This document shows, in pieces, positions 7,827 through 16,060 of a DNA stretch of 64,000 nucleotides. A program made the position numbers and the translations under genes. Source of the DNA: UBA12545 sp051024685 (lineage in GTDB: Bacteria > Bacillota > DSM-521 > Neomoorellales > Neomoorellaceae); NCBI GenBank assembly GCA_051024685.1, contig JAZHPA010000004.1, positions 1 through 64,000 on the forward strand, read 5' to 3'. A model generated the notes under the pieces. It was not told where the DNA came from. It searched no databases and saw nothing but the letters and a program-made list of their open reading frames with translations. Within the stretch, counting starts at the first letter, position 1; every line of letters begins with the position of its first letter.

Positions 7827-10613
7827 TTATCCCGCATGGATTTCCTTTAATACCGCCACACAATGGGAACAGAGTTCGGGTTCTTCTTCATGTTGCCCCA
7901 CGGTCTCGCTTACCTTCCAGCAGCGTTCACACTTTTTCCCCGGAGCAGGCAAGACCTGAATTTTTAACTGGGGCAGGTCCACACCCTCTACTGCTTCTTC
8001 CGGTACAGCCTCAGACGGGGACCACACCCGCGCACCGGAAACAATAAACAGGGCAGGCAGTTCTTCCTCCACGGGCTTCAAAAACTCGTAAAGCTCCTGG
8101 TCCGGGTAAAGATGCACGAAGGCATTCAAGGAATTGCCCAGCCCCTGCTCACGTCGAGCTTGTTCGAGAGCCCGGTTGACCTCTTCACGAACCTGCAGCA
8201 GTTTATCCCACTTGGCCTCCAAATCCGGGTCCCACCATTCCTTTTGCACTCCCGGCCAAGGGGCCAGCTGCACACTCCAAGGCTTGTCAGCCGCCCGCAG
8301 GTGCTGCCATGCTTCCTCTGTAGTAAAGGCCAGAATAGGGGCCAACAGCCGCACCAGTACGTGGAGAATCTCGTAAAGGGCTGTCTGGGCCGAGCGGCGC
8401 CCGTGGGATGCGGCCGACCAGGTGTAAAGGCGGTCCTTGAGAATATCCAGATAAGTGGCGCTCAAATAGTTTACGCAGAAGTTGTGCACGGCATGATAGA
8501 CCACGTGGAACTCATAATCCTCATAAGCTCGAGTAACCTTGTCCACCAGGCGCTGCAGTTTGGCCAGGGCCCAGCGGTCCAACTCCAGCATCTCCCCATA
8601 AGGGACCCGGTCCCGGTTCGGGTCAAAATCATATAAGTTACCCAGGAGGAAGCGGAAAGTGTTGCGTATTTTCCGGTAGGCCTCGGCCAATTGTTGCAGG
8701 ATCTTGGGCGAAGCCGCTACATCCCGCCGGTAGTCGGCGGAGGCTACCCATAGGCGTAAAATATCGGCCCCCATTTCTCGTATGACATCGGCCGGGTCGA
8801 TACCGTTGCCCAGGGACTTGGACATCTTGCGTCCTTCTTCGTCCACTAAAAAGCCGTGGGTAAGAACGGCCCGGTAAGGTGCCCCGCCCCGCGTGGCTAC
8901 CGCCGTGCACAAAGAAGAATTAAACCAGCCCCTGTGCTGATCACTTCCCTCCAGGTACAGGTCCGCCGGCCAGGAAAGTTCCGGCCTCGTCCTCAATACA
9001 GCCGCATGGCTGGAACCGGAATCGAACCAAACGTCCATGGTATCGGTTTCTTTACGGAACCGCCTGCTCCCGCATTCCGGGCAAGTCAGCCCGGGAGGCA
9101 CCAGTTCGTCCGCTTCCCGGGCGAACCACACATCCGAGCCGTGCAGGCGGAACAAATCCTGTATATGCTTGATGGTAGCGTCGTTGATGATCTCTTTACC
9201 ACATTCCGCACAGTAAAAAATGGGAATAGGCACACCCCAGGTTCGCTGGCGTGATATGCACCAGTCCCCCCGCTCGGCTATCATGTTAAAAATCCTCTCT
9301 TCTCCCCAGGCCGGTATCCACCTGACCTGGCGCACGGCGGCCAATGCTTCCCGGCGAAAACCGTCAATGGAGGCAAACCACTGCTCCGTTGCCCGGAAAA
9401 TGACGGGATGCTTGCACCGCCAGCAGTGGGGATACTGGTGGTTGATAAAGCTGAAATGCTGCAGGACCCCCCTCTTGTCCAGCTCCTTTACGATCTCTTC
9501 GTTGGCATCCTCCACGAAAAGGCCCTGGAACTGGCCTGCTTCGGCTGTGAACCGGCCCTGGTCATCCACAGGGGAAAGCACGGGCAGGTTGTAGCGCTGG
9601 CCGATTTCAAAGTCTTCCAGGCCGTGTCCGGGAGCGGTGTGGACACACCCGGTACCCTGGTCCATGGTGACATGCTCCCCCAGCACTACCCGGGAGGGGC
9701 GGTCCATAAGGGGGTTGCGGCACACCACGCCTTCCAGCTCCGCGCCCCGGAAGCGGGCTAATATACTGTAATCCTTGACCTGCCAGAGTTCCAGGACATT
9801 CCGGTGCAGCTCTTCGGCCAACAGAAGCTTTTCGCCCCCTGCTTCCACCAAGACGTAGGGCTCTTCCGGATGAAGGGCAATGGCCACGTTAGCCGGCAGG
9901 GTCCAGGGTGTGGTGGTCCAGATAACGACGTAGCTGTTCCGGGGGTCCCATAATCCCCCGGCATCCATCACCGGGAACTTGACGTAGATGGAAGGCGACC
10001 GCTTTTCCTCGTATTCCACCTCGGCCTCGGCCAGAGCTGTCTCGCAATCCATACACCAGTAAACCGGCTTAAGGCCCTTATAGATATACCCTTTCTTGGC
10101 CATCTCGCCAAAAATGCCGATTTCCACCGCTTCGTACTCCGGCTCCAGGGTAAGATAGGGGTGCTCCCAGTCCCCGCGCACGCCCAGGCGCTTAAACTGT
10201 TCTCGCTGGATGTCCACATATTTCAAGGCATAGTCCCGACAGCGCCTCCGGAATTCCAGGACGTCTACCTCACGGCGGTTCAGCCCGAGATTTTTGATAA
10301 CCTGTTGCTCAATGGGCAAACCGTGGGTATCCCATCCGGGAACATAGGGGGCATCGTAGCCGGACATGGAGCGGTATTTAACCACTATATCCTTGAGGAT
10401 TTTATTGAGGGTATGCCCCAGGTGAATATCCCCGTTGGCATAGGGCGGGCCGTCGTGCAGGATAAATTTGGGCTTACCTCGATTGGCTTCCTGCACGGCC
10501 TGATAGAGACGGTTTTCCTCCCAGAATTTAAGGATCTGGGGTTCCCGCTGGGGCAAATTGGCCCTCATAGGAAAATCCGTTTGGGGCAGATTCAAGGTTT
10601 TGCTGTAGTCCAC
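7827..10613 (-). CDS. ileS: Isoleucyl-tRNA synthetase
   Basis: Charges tRNA-Ile and edits misactivated valine. It is 928 residues, typical of the bacterial type. Motifs are the HIGH equivalent in DGPPYANGDIHLGHTLNK, the editing (CP1) domain with VIWTTTPWTLPANVAIA, KMSKS in GRKMSKSLGN, and a C-terminal zinc finger CERCWK...CSHC. The start is GTG at 10613. No T-box core is seen in the 180-nt leader; instead there is a GTCCCC/GGGGAC hairpin at about 10725-10739 upstream of the promoter. DivIVA upstream matches the Bacillus order. Confidence 0.96.
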   Translation of the reverse strand: MDYSKTLNLPQTDFPMRANLPQREPQILKFWEENRLYQAVQEANRGKPKFILHDGPPYANGDIHLGHTLNKILKDIVVKYRSMSGYDAPYVPGWDTHGLPIEQQVIKNLGLNRREVDVLEFRRRCRDYALKYVDIQREQFKRLGVRGDWEHPYLTLEPEYEAVEIGIFGEMAKKGYIYKGLKPVYWCMDCETALAEAEVEYEEKRSPSIYVKFPVMDAGGLWDPRNSYVVIWTTTPWTLPANVAIALHPEEPYVLVEAGGEKLLLAEELHRNVLELWQVKDYSILARFRGAELEGVVCRNPLMDRPSRVVLGEHVTMDQGTGCVHTAPGHGLEDFEIGQRYNLPVLSPVDDQGRFTAEAGQFQGLFVEDANEEIVKELDKRGVLQHFSFINHQYPHCWRCKHPVIFRATEQWFASIDGFRREALAAVRQVRWIPAWGEERIFNMIAERGDWCISRQRTWGVPIPIFYCAECGKEIINDATIKHIQDLFRLHGSDVWFAREADELVPPGLTCPECGSRRFRKETDTMDVWFDSGSSHAAVLRTRPELSWPADLYLEGSDQHRGWFNSSLCTAVATRGGAPYRAVLTHGFLVDEEGRKMSKSLGNGIDPADVIREMGADILRLWVASADYRRDVAASPKILQQLAEAYRKIRNTFRFLLGNLYDFDPNRDRVPYGEMLELDRWALAKLQRLVDKVTRAYEDYEFHVVYHAVHNFCVNYLSATYLDILKDRLYTWSAASHGRRSAQTALYEILHVLVRLLAPILAFTTEEAWQHLRAADKPWSVQLAPWPGVQKEWWDPDLEAKWDKLLQVREEVNRALEQARREQGLGNSLNAFVHLYPDQELYEFLKPVEEELPALFIVSGARVWSPSEAVPEEAVEGVDLPQLKIQVLPAPGKKCERCWKVSETVGQHEEEPELCSHCVAVLKEIHAG

Positions 10614-10663
10614 TTTTCGCCGTCACTCCCACACTCCGGTAGGAATTAAAAGTATCTTTGTCT

Positions 10664-10693
10664 AGTATACGCCGGTAAGTACAAACCCGTCAA
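10664..10693 (-). promoter_or_regulatory. SigA-type promoter of ileS
   Basis: Minus strand: TTGACG (10693-10688), an 18-nt spacer, TATACT (10669-10664). Transcription would start near 10657, about 45 nt before the GTG start, leaving no room for a T-box leader. Confidence 0.75.
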
Positions 10694-10796
10694 ACGTATC
10701 TTTTATCTGGTACACTTTAACCGTCCCCGCTGGGGACCATGCTCCTTAAGTCCATAACTTGCAGGAGTCCTCCCGGCGGCCGGGAATGAGCCAACT

Positions 10797-11339
10797 TTAT
10801 TCGCCGAGGCTCGAACCCATGCCCTCGGCATCCCCACCGCCGGAGACGGCCTCTTCGCCTGTGCCCGCCGCCGCTCCCTCCGCCGAAGGAGCAGCCTGGT
10901 CTTCCGCCTCCAACAGCTCCAGTTGGGCCAGTAGGAAGGAACGCCAGCGGGATTTAAAGCTGCGCACCCTGGCTTCCAACCCGGCCTGGTATCGTTCTAT
11001 TTCTGCTACTTTGTTCCGGGCTTGGGCTATCATGCTCTGGGCCTGGGCCTCCGCCTGCCTTAAAAGGGTTTCGGCCTCCTGCCTGGCATTTTCCCTGGCC
11101 TCCTCCGCCGCTTTTTGGGCCATAACCAGGGTTTCCTTTAGAGTGTTTTCCAGCCGGCTAAAGCGCCCCAACTCTTCTTCCAGATATAATACCCTTTCCC
11201 GCAGCTCCTGGTTTTCGCGGAAAACCTGGGTGTAATCTCTCAACAACTGGGCCAAAAACTCATCTACTTCCTCGCAGGAGTACCCCCGCAAGGTTCGCCG
11301 GAATTCCTTTTTGTTAATATCCAGTGGCGTCAGCACCAT
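10797..11339 (-). CDS. divIVA: DivIVA-family pole/septum organiser
   Basis: A peripheral membrane coiled-coil protein that marks curved membranes at septa and poles and recruits partners. The 180 residues start with the family signature TPLDINKKEFRRTLRGYSCEEVDEFL, then a coiled coil with many Ala/Glu/Gln heptads, and an acidic Gly/Ala-rich tail. The ATG at 11339 was chosen because it begins at the conserved domain and has GTGAGG upstream. It sits downstream of yggT and upstream of ileS, as in Bacillus. A GC-rich hairpin without a T-run follows the stop. Confidence 0.93.
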   Translation of the reverse strand: MVLTPLDINKKEFRRTLRGYSCEEVDEFLAQLLRDYTQVFRENQELRERVLYLEEELGRFSRLENTLKETLVMAQKAAEEARENARQEAETLLRQAEAQAQSMIAQARNKVAEIERYQAGLEARVRSFKSRWRSFLLAQLELLEAEDQAAPSAEGAAAGTGEEAVSGGGDAEGMGSSLGE

Positions 11340-11451
11340 GACCCTCACTCCCCGAACGTATCCCCCAGAAAATCCCTGGCGTGAACCGGTGCAGAAATGC
11401 AACTCGCCCGGTGCCGTCACCCGACCCCGCAACTCCGCCTGCCCAGGTTGC

Positions 11452-11718
11452 TCAACCGAGGCGGAGTAAAAAACTGATGACCAGGCGTTCTATCACTTCC
11501 AGCGCAATAATGGCTACTAAGGGTGAAAAATCCAAAGGCAAAGAAGTACGCGGTAAAAAGCGCCGGAAAAAGGCTAAAACAGGCTCGGTACTTTCGTAAA
11601 TGAACCGGCATACGGGATGATAGGCATTATGAGGAACAAAAGATAGTATAACCCGGGCTATTATCAGCCACTCCAGCACCCTAAAGGCAACCTGTATCAA
11701 AGTAACGGCCAGAATCAT
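11452..11718 (-). CDS. yggT: YggT-family membrane protein (YlmG)
   Basis: An 88-residue protein with two hydrophobic segments around a conserved centre: ILAVTLIQVAFRVLEWLIIARVIL, then PVCRFIYESTEPVLAFFRRFLP, then a second segment ending LLRLG. This is the YggT/YlmG pattern; relatives affect membrane or nucleoid distribution and are encoded in the divIVA operon. The ATG overlaps the proC stop by four bases. In Bacillus the next gene is ylmH, which is absent here. Confidence 0.9.
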   Translation of the reverse strand: MILAVTLIQVAFRVLEWLIIARVILSFVPHNAYHPVCRFIYESTEPVLAFFRRFLPRTSLPLDFSPLVAIIALEVIERLVISFLLRLG

Positions 11719-12527
11719 GCTCCTTGTCCCTCACTTAGGGCCCGGGCTCTTCGAGCCGCCGTCCTGACAGCCTCCATGAGGGCGCCCCTGATGGCCCTGC
11801 TTTCCAGAATCTCCAGACCAGCGATGGTCGTTCCCCCCGGCGAAGTCACCCGGGACTTCAGCACCGCCGGATGCTCCCCGGTGTTCAATACCATGCGCGC
11901 CGCCCCCAACACCGTCTGGGCAGCAAGCTTAAGGGCCGTCTCCCTCCCCAGGCCGCAGAGTACTCCTCCGTCCGCCAAGGCTTCTATGAAGAGGTAAACA
12001 TAAGCCGGTCCGCTCCCGCTCAAACCGGTGACCGCGTCCAACTGGTCCTCCGGTAGGAGCAACGCCTCGCCGACGGAAGCGAAAATGGCCAGAGCTGCCT
12101 TTTCTTGCTCCGGGGTAACCAGCCGGTTGCCCGCCAGCACGGTAATCCCCTCACCGACCAGAGCCGGAGTGTTGGGCACCGCCCGCATAATAGGTACACC
12201 GGGCCCGATCCACCCTTCCAGCTGCTTAAGAGTAATACCGGCGGCTACGGATATGACCAGATGGGATTCTTTAAAGGATAGAGCCTTCAAGGCTTCGGCC
12301 ATGGTCTGGGGCTTCACGGCCACTACTATTATATCCGCCTCTTCCAGTACTTGGGACCCGCCGGTAGCCGGGCGCAAACCGTGTTTCTGCGCGAGTTCCT
12401 CTAAACGTTCCCGGGATATATCGAAGGCAACGATCTTTTCGGGAGGTACCAACTGGGAAGCAAGTAGCCCCTGTATTAGGGCACCACCCATGGCCCCGGC
12501 GCCGATAAAGCCTATTTTCTTATTCAT
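11715..12527 (-). CDS. proC: Pyrroline-5-carboxylate reductase
   Basis: NAD(P)H-dependent last step of proline synthesis. The 270 residues have the Rossmann motif GFIGAGAMGGALIQGL, the central VVAVKPQTM and AAGITLKQLE stretches, and the C-terminal family signature region GLSGSGPAYVYLFIEALADGGV...SPGGTTIAGL. Its position between sepF and yggT, with a four-base overlap to yggT, is common in Clostridia and suggests co-transcription with division genes but no functional link. Confidence 0.95.
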   Translation of the reverse strand: MNKKIGFIGAGAMGGALIQGLLASQLVPPEKIVAFDISRERLEELAQKHGLRPATGGSQVLEEADIIVVAVKPQTMAEALKALSFKESHLVISVAAGITLKQLEGWIGPGVPIMRAVPNTPALVGEGITVLAGNRLVTPEQEKAALAIFASVGEALLLPEDQLDAVTGLSGSGPAYVYLFIEALADGGVLCGLGRETALKLAAQTVLGAARMVLNTGEHPAVLKSRVTSPGGTTIAGLEILESRAIRGALMEAVRTAARRARALSEGQGA

Positions 12528-12530
12528 CAG

Positions 12531-12971
12531 CTACCTTCTTCCTGTATGAGAATAGATATCCGGCCAGGCCAGCTCTCCGCCTGCAGATTTGGGCTCCAAA
12601 TCACCGCTCAAGTCTATATTGCTGGGCGTGAATACAAAAATCCCCTGGCTCACCCTGCTCACCTGGCCGCCTAGGGCAAAGACGGCCCCGCTCAGAAAGT
12701 CCAAAAGCCTTCTAGCCTCTTCCGGCGGCATCTTCTCCAGGTTGACTATGACCGGGCGGTAATTCTTTAGGTTGTCCGCCAGTACAGCTCCTTGTTCGTA
12801 CGATTGGGGATGGACTACCATGAGGCGCAGGGCCCCCCTGGCCGTAGGTAGACTCACCAGCTTGCCCTGCTTAGGCGCTGGAGGTACGACCGTTTCTGCC
12901 GTACCCCGTGCTTCCTCTTCTTCCGGGCCATAACCTAACCAGTTGAGGAAAGCTTCCCAGATTCTAGCCAT
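12531..12971 (-). CDS. sepF: SepF, FtsZ-binding cell-division protein
   Basis: Anchors and bundles FtsZ at the membrane. The 146 residues begin with an amphipathic membrane-targeting helix (ARIWEAFLNWLGYG), then an acidic linker and the SepF core (MVVHPQSYEQGAVLADNLKNYRPVIVNLEKM...RLLDFLSGAVFALGGQVSRVSQGIFVFTP). Size and motifs are normal. It lies three bases upstream of proC and just downstream of yggS, as in other Firmicutes. Confidence 0.95.
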   Translation of the reverse strand: MARIWEAFLNWLGYGPEEEEARGTAETVVPPAPKQGKLVSLPTARGALRLMVVHPQSYEQGAVLADNLKNYRPVIVNLEKMPPEEARRLLDFLSGAVFALGGQVSRVSQGIFVFTPSNIDLSGDLEPKSAGGELAWPDIYSHTGRR

Positions 12972-12986
12972 CAGCCTGCCTCCCTG

Positions 12987-13679
12987 TCATTGGCGGGGAC
13001 CAAAAATGGCCGTTCCAATGCGGACCATATTGGCCCCTTCTTCAACGGCTACTTCAAAGTCATTGGTCATGCCCATGGACAGATAGCGCATTTCTACTCC
13101 CGGTAAAGCCAGGGCCTCTATTTCCCTTGCCAACTCCCGCAACCGGCGAAAAACTGGCCGTACTTCTTCAGGGTCGTCCACGAGGGGAGCTACCGTCATT
13201 AAACCCAGCACCTTGAGACTGCTGAAGCCGGTTAACTCCTTAACAAAGCCGGGAACAGCCTCCACGGGCAGGCCGAACTTGCTGCTCTCCCCGGCCACAT
13301 TAACTTCTACCAAGACCTTTATCTTTTCTCCCGCCGCCCCCGCCCTTTTTTCCAACTCTCGGGCCAGCTCCAGGCTGTCCAGAGAGTGGATCAGCCGGAC
13401 GCGGTTCCATACATACTTAACCTTGTTGCGCTGGAGGTGACCTATTAGATGCCAGGAGACCCCTTCTTCCGCCAGGTACGGCTGTTTTTCCAGCAGCTCC
13501 TGGACCCGGTTCTCCCCCAACTCTTTGATCCCGGCAGCTACTGCCTCTCTTATTCTTTCCACCGGCACATTTTTGGTAACCGCTATTAGGGTAATCTCTT
13601 CCGGCTGCCGGCCGACTTTTCTGGCCGCCCGGGCAATGCGTTCCTGGACCCTCGCAATATTGTCCTTAAGTTCGACCAC
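12987..13679 (-). CDS. yggS: PLP homeostasis protein (YggS/PROSC family)
   Basis: A pyridoxal-phosphate-binding protein of fold type III thought to buffer PLP; no catalysis is known. The 230 residues carry the PLP lysine in ITLIAVTKNVP (Lys36), then ELGENRVQEL, WHLIGHLQRNK, and the C-terminal MGMTNDFEVAVEEGANMVRIGTAIFG. It is the ylmE equivalent in the ylm cluster. Confidence 0.94.
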   Translation of the reverse strand: MVELKDNIARVQERIARAARKVGRQPEEITLIAVTKNVPVERIREAVAAGIKELGENRVQELLEKQPYLAEEGVSWHLIGHLQRNKVKYVWNRVRLIHSLDSLELARELEKRAGAAGEKIKVLVEVNVAGESSKFGLPVEAVPGFVKELTGFSSLKVLGLMTVAPLVDDPEEVRPVFRRLRELAREIEALALPGVEMRYLSMGMTNDFEVAVEEGANMVRIGTAIFGPRQ

Positions 13680-13738
13680 AGGTTCACTCCCTTCCTAAAT
13701 TCGTTCTACATATCTGGCGCAAATCCTGCCGGTTTTGG

Positions 13739-14713
13739 TCAACTTTTCCCCTTAAGGAAGCGCACCCAATAGGGATTGACGACCACCTCGCTCCCCTCCT
13801 TTAAACCTTGGACGGCCGCCCTCTCGTCCACCACGCCCACTACTTCTACTTGCTGGAATTTAACTTCCCGGCCCACCAGGCGATAAACACCGGTGGACCC
13901 ATCTTCTAAAGTCACCACTGCCGTCCGGGGGACCAGGACCCCGCTGTACTTTTCCACGACTGCCTCCACGGTGGTGGCCCGCCCGTGTAGCCACCGGCTC
14001 CCCCACTTGTCTATTCTTAACACCAGGACGTAACGATCCTCAAGAGGATAAAGCCGTTCTACCCTGGCTGACACCGTCTCTGCCTGGTCGGGGCTACGTA
14101 AAGTCACCCTTTTTTTCTCCTGCCAGCCGGAGGGGACTTTGGGCAGTATGGTATACAAAAACAAAGGCTGCAGGTTATTGACCAGGCGGACCACAGGGGT
14201 TCCGGCCTTGACGGCGCTTCCTTCTCCCGCCGGGCGGGCCCGGCGGGCCAGGGAAAATACCTCTGGGGGATCGAGTTGTTCCAACAACCCGGGCTGCAGA
14301 ACCCTCTCCAACCCGTCGGGATGGTAGCAGACCTGGCCAGCAAAAGGAGCCTTCAGGTCCCTCACCCCCGCATCACCCACCGCCACTGCCGCCACCTGCA
14401 CTTGAGCAATGGTTCCCCCCGCCGCTACTCTTTCCCCTTCGGGGATCACCCTTATCAAGGTACCGTCGGCCGGAGCGGCCAGGAAGGTTTCCTCCCGGAC
14501 AACCACCGTTTCTAGGGAAATGGTCTTTTCCAGCACCCCGCTCGCCACTTGCTGTGTCTGCAAGGCCTGCCAGGCTATAACGAGCAACAACCGGCTCACA
14601 CCCTGGTACAGGAGGAAAAGGAAAAGACCTCCCCAAAACAAGCCCCTTACCAGGCTCTTTTTAAGAGCCCGCCTTTTTCCCCTAGGGTCCTTTGTCGGGA
14701 GCCGGGCAGCCAT
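13739..14713 (-). CDS. HlyD-like membrane-anchored adaptor protein
   Basis: A 324-residue protein with a basic N-terminus, one transmembrane helix (about 25-50: LFWGGLFLFLLYQGVSRLLLVIAW), then beta-rich biotinyl/lipoyl-like hairpin segments (LAAPADGTLIRVIPEGERVAAGGTIAQV) and C-terminal strands (GVLVPRTAVVTLEDGSTGVYRL) as in HlyD/efflux adaptors. No ATPase or permease is adjacent. Its stop-start junction with pgeF is immediate (TAG then ATG), so the two are co-translated. This gene often lies between ylmD and ylmE in Clostridia. A role in the envelope is likely; the partner is unknown. Confidence 0.75.
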   Translation of the reverse strand: MAARLPTKDPRGKRRALKKSLVRGLFWGGLFLFLLYQGVSRLLLVIAWQALQTQQVASGVLEKTISLETVVVREETFLAAPADGTLIRVIPEGERVAAGGTIAQVQVAAVAVGDAGVRDLKAPFAGQVCYHPDGLERVLQPGLLEQLDPPEVFSLARRARPAGEGSAVKAGTPVVRLVNNLQPLFLYTILPKVPSGWQEKKRVTLRSPDQAETVSARVERLYPLEDRYVLVLRIDKWGSRWLHGRATTVEAVVEKYSGVLVPRTAVVTLEDGSTGVYRLVGREVKFQQVEVVGVVDERAAVQGLKEGSEVVVNPYWVRFLKGKS

Positions 14714-15529
14714 CTAACCCTCCCTCCTACTGAGCATGGCGGCCATACGCCCCGTACGGCCCCCGTCCCGACGGTAGGAGAAAAAAAGTCGTGGGTGGCA
14801 GGCAGTACAAACCCGGGTCACGGCTATTTGACCCGGGGGCAAACCCGCGTCCACCAGGGCGAGGCGGTTGGCTTCCCACAGGTCCAAGTACCACTCCTCC
14901 CCCTCACCCGGTCTTATAACTGCATCCGACCAGTGAAGTTGCCTTTTAAAAGCGGCGGCCACCTCGGCACCCACCCGGTAGCAGCAGGGGCCGATGGCCG
15001 GACCTATGACCGCCCAGCACTCGGCAGGCCGGACGTTAAAGACTTCCACCATGCAATCTACTGCCGCGCCGGCCACCCGGTTCAACGTTCCTTTCCACCC
15101 GGCATGGATCAAGGCTATAACTCCCCGCGCAGCGCTTACAACATAAACCGGCACGCAGTCTGCAAATAAGGCCACCAGGGTGATGCCCGGCTCATCGGTA
15201 ACCAGAGCATCCACGCCTTTAACACAAGTCTCCAGGGTATCCGCCCCTCTCCCCCTGTCGTTCTTGCCCGCGACGGCTACCCGGGACCCGTGGACTTGCT
15301 CTCCCACTACCCAAGTTCCCAAAGGCAACCCTGCGGCCGCGGCGAAAAGGCGGCGGTTAGTTAAGACCAGGTCGGGCCGATCACCAACGTGAAAGCCTAA
15401 GTTCAGGGTGCTAAAAATCCCCGGACTTACTCCCCCTTGACGGGTACTGAAAATAGCCTTAATAGGAGCCTTCTCTTCTAAGAAGGAAAGGCGAAAATAG
15501 GGAACCGCTCCTGGAACCAATTCTACCAC
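14714..15529 (-). CDS. pgeF: Peptidoglycan editing factor / laccase-domain protein (YlmD, YfiH)
   Basis: A multicopper-polyphenol-oxidase (DUF152) protein; relatives remove wrongly incorporated L-Ser from peptidoglycan precursors or act as purine nucleoside enzymes. Zinc/catalytic motifs: STRQGGVSPGIFSTLNLGFHVGD, VGEQVHGSRV, ADCVPVYV, IHAGWKGTLNRV and GPAIGPCCY. GTG at 15529 (271 residues) is preferred over the upstream GTG at 15607 because AGGAGGG precedes it and because the upstream codon overlaps the predicted -10 box, so it would not be transcribed. It heads the operon that runs to divIVA. Confidence 0.88.
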   Translation of the reverse strand: MVELVPGAVPYFRLSFLEEKAPIKAIFSTRQGGVSPGIFSTLNLGFHVGDRPDLVLTNRRLFAAAAGLPLGTWVVGEQVHGSRVAVAGKNDRGRGADTLETCVKGVDALVTDEPGITLVALFADCVPVYVVSAARGVIALIHAGWKGTLNRVAGAAVDCMVEVFNVRPAECWAVIGPAIGPCCYRVGAEVAAAFKRQLHWSDAVIRPGEGEEWYLDLWEANRLALVDAGLPPGQIAVTRVCTACHPRLFFSYRRDGGRTGRMAAMLSRREG

Positions 15530-15587
15530 CGTCTGAAAGCTCCCTCCTGGGTGTCCAATGGCCGAAGGCCGGAATGGGGGCTCCTTC

Positions 15588-15624
15588 TGGGTGTTATTAT
15601 ATAACACCCAGACCCGTTTAGTAA
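15588..15624 (-). promoter_or_regulatory. pgeF promoter with a palindrome over the -10 box
   Basis: Minus strand: TTACTA (15624-15619), 17-nt spacer, perfect TATAAT (15601-15596). The -10 lies inside a perfect 9-bp inverted repeat, TGGGTGTTA (15588-15596) and TAACACCCA (15602-15610), with a 5-nt centre. A dimeric repressor bound here would block RNA polymerase; alternatively the arms could form a 5' hairpin. Confidence 0.65.
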
Positions 15625-15725
15625 GAGAAAAGGCAGGAGTTTTTCCCGCCTGTTCCTTTGGGGGCTTATGGCTTTTTTGAGACAGTAAATTTTGCCCGTA
15701 ACCTACTGTTATTCCCCGTTGTAAC

Positions 15726-15968
15726 CTCAGGCCTGCTTGGCTTGGGTCGCTTATGGTTTCTCTTGCGGGCCAAACTATTACTCAGCCTCAAAGCTTAAGG
15801 CGGAGTTCCCAGCCCAATCGACGTCCTTGTCGATAGGGCCGGTCTCGGACCTCCTGTCCTCGACCCCGCCTCCGCTTTCGACCTCGTCAAGTTTGACTGC
15901 CGTTCGAGTTTACTCGCTCGCTCCCAAGCCTAAGCAGGCCTTCTCAGCAGGAAGTGGGGATAAGTCAG
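15726..15968 (+). repeat. Dispersed repeat element, copy 2 (complete)
   Basis: About 243 bp bounded by CTCAGGCCTGCTTGGCTTGGG on the left and CCCAAGCCTAAGCAGGCC plus the GTGGGGATAAGTCAG tail on the right; the two ends are imperfect inverted repeats. The middle holds nested hairpins, for example ATCGAC/GTCGAT at about 15820-15836. It is very similar to copy 3 (most bases equal across 240 positions). An open frame crosses it but is closed in copy 3, so it is treated as non-coding. It occupies most of the 530-bp gap between pgeF and capA. Confidence 0.85.
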
Positions 15969-15974
15969 CTCCAT

Positions 15975-16043
15975 ATCTGGTACCCCTCGTCCCCATTTAT
16001 ATGTTAAAATTAACCATAATCCCTGTCCTCAGGGGTATCAGAT
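15975..16043 (+). promoter_or_regulatory. Inverted repeat in the capA leader
   Basis: ATCTGGTACCCCT (15975-15987) can pair over all 13 positions (one G-U) with AGGGGTATCAGAT (16031-16043), closing a 43-nt AT-rich loop. The right arm ends three bases before the GGGAGAGG ribosome-binding site of capA. It may be a leader hairpin or the edge of the repeat insertion. Confidence 0.45.
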
Positions 16044-16060
16044 GATGGGAGAGGTACTAC

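Noticed and set aside
10771..10785. A terminator after divIVA
   Set aside because: The TCCCGGC/GCCGGGA hairpin is strong but has no T-run on the minus strand.
10614..10796. T-box riboswitch before ileS
   Set aside because: No AGGGTGGNACCGCG-like core is visible, and the promoter at 10664-10693 leaves a leader of only about 45 nt.
15737..16045. A 102-residue protein encoded in repeat copy 2
   Set aside because: No ribosome-binding site; the same frame is closed by a stop in copy 3; the frame before the shared part differs because of small insertions between copies.
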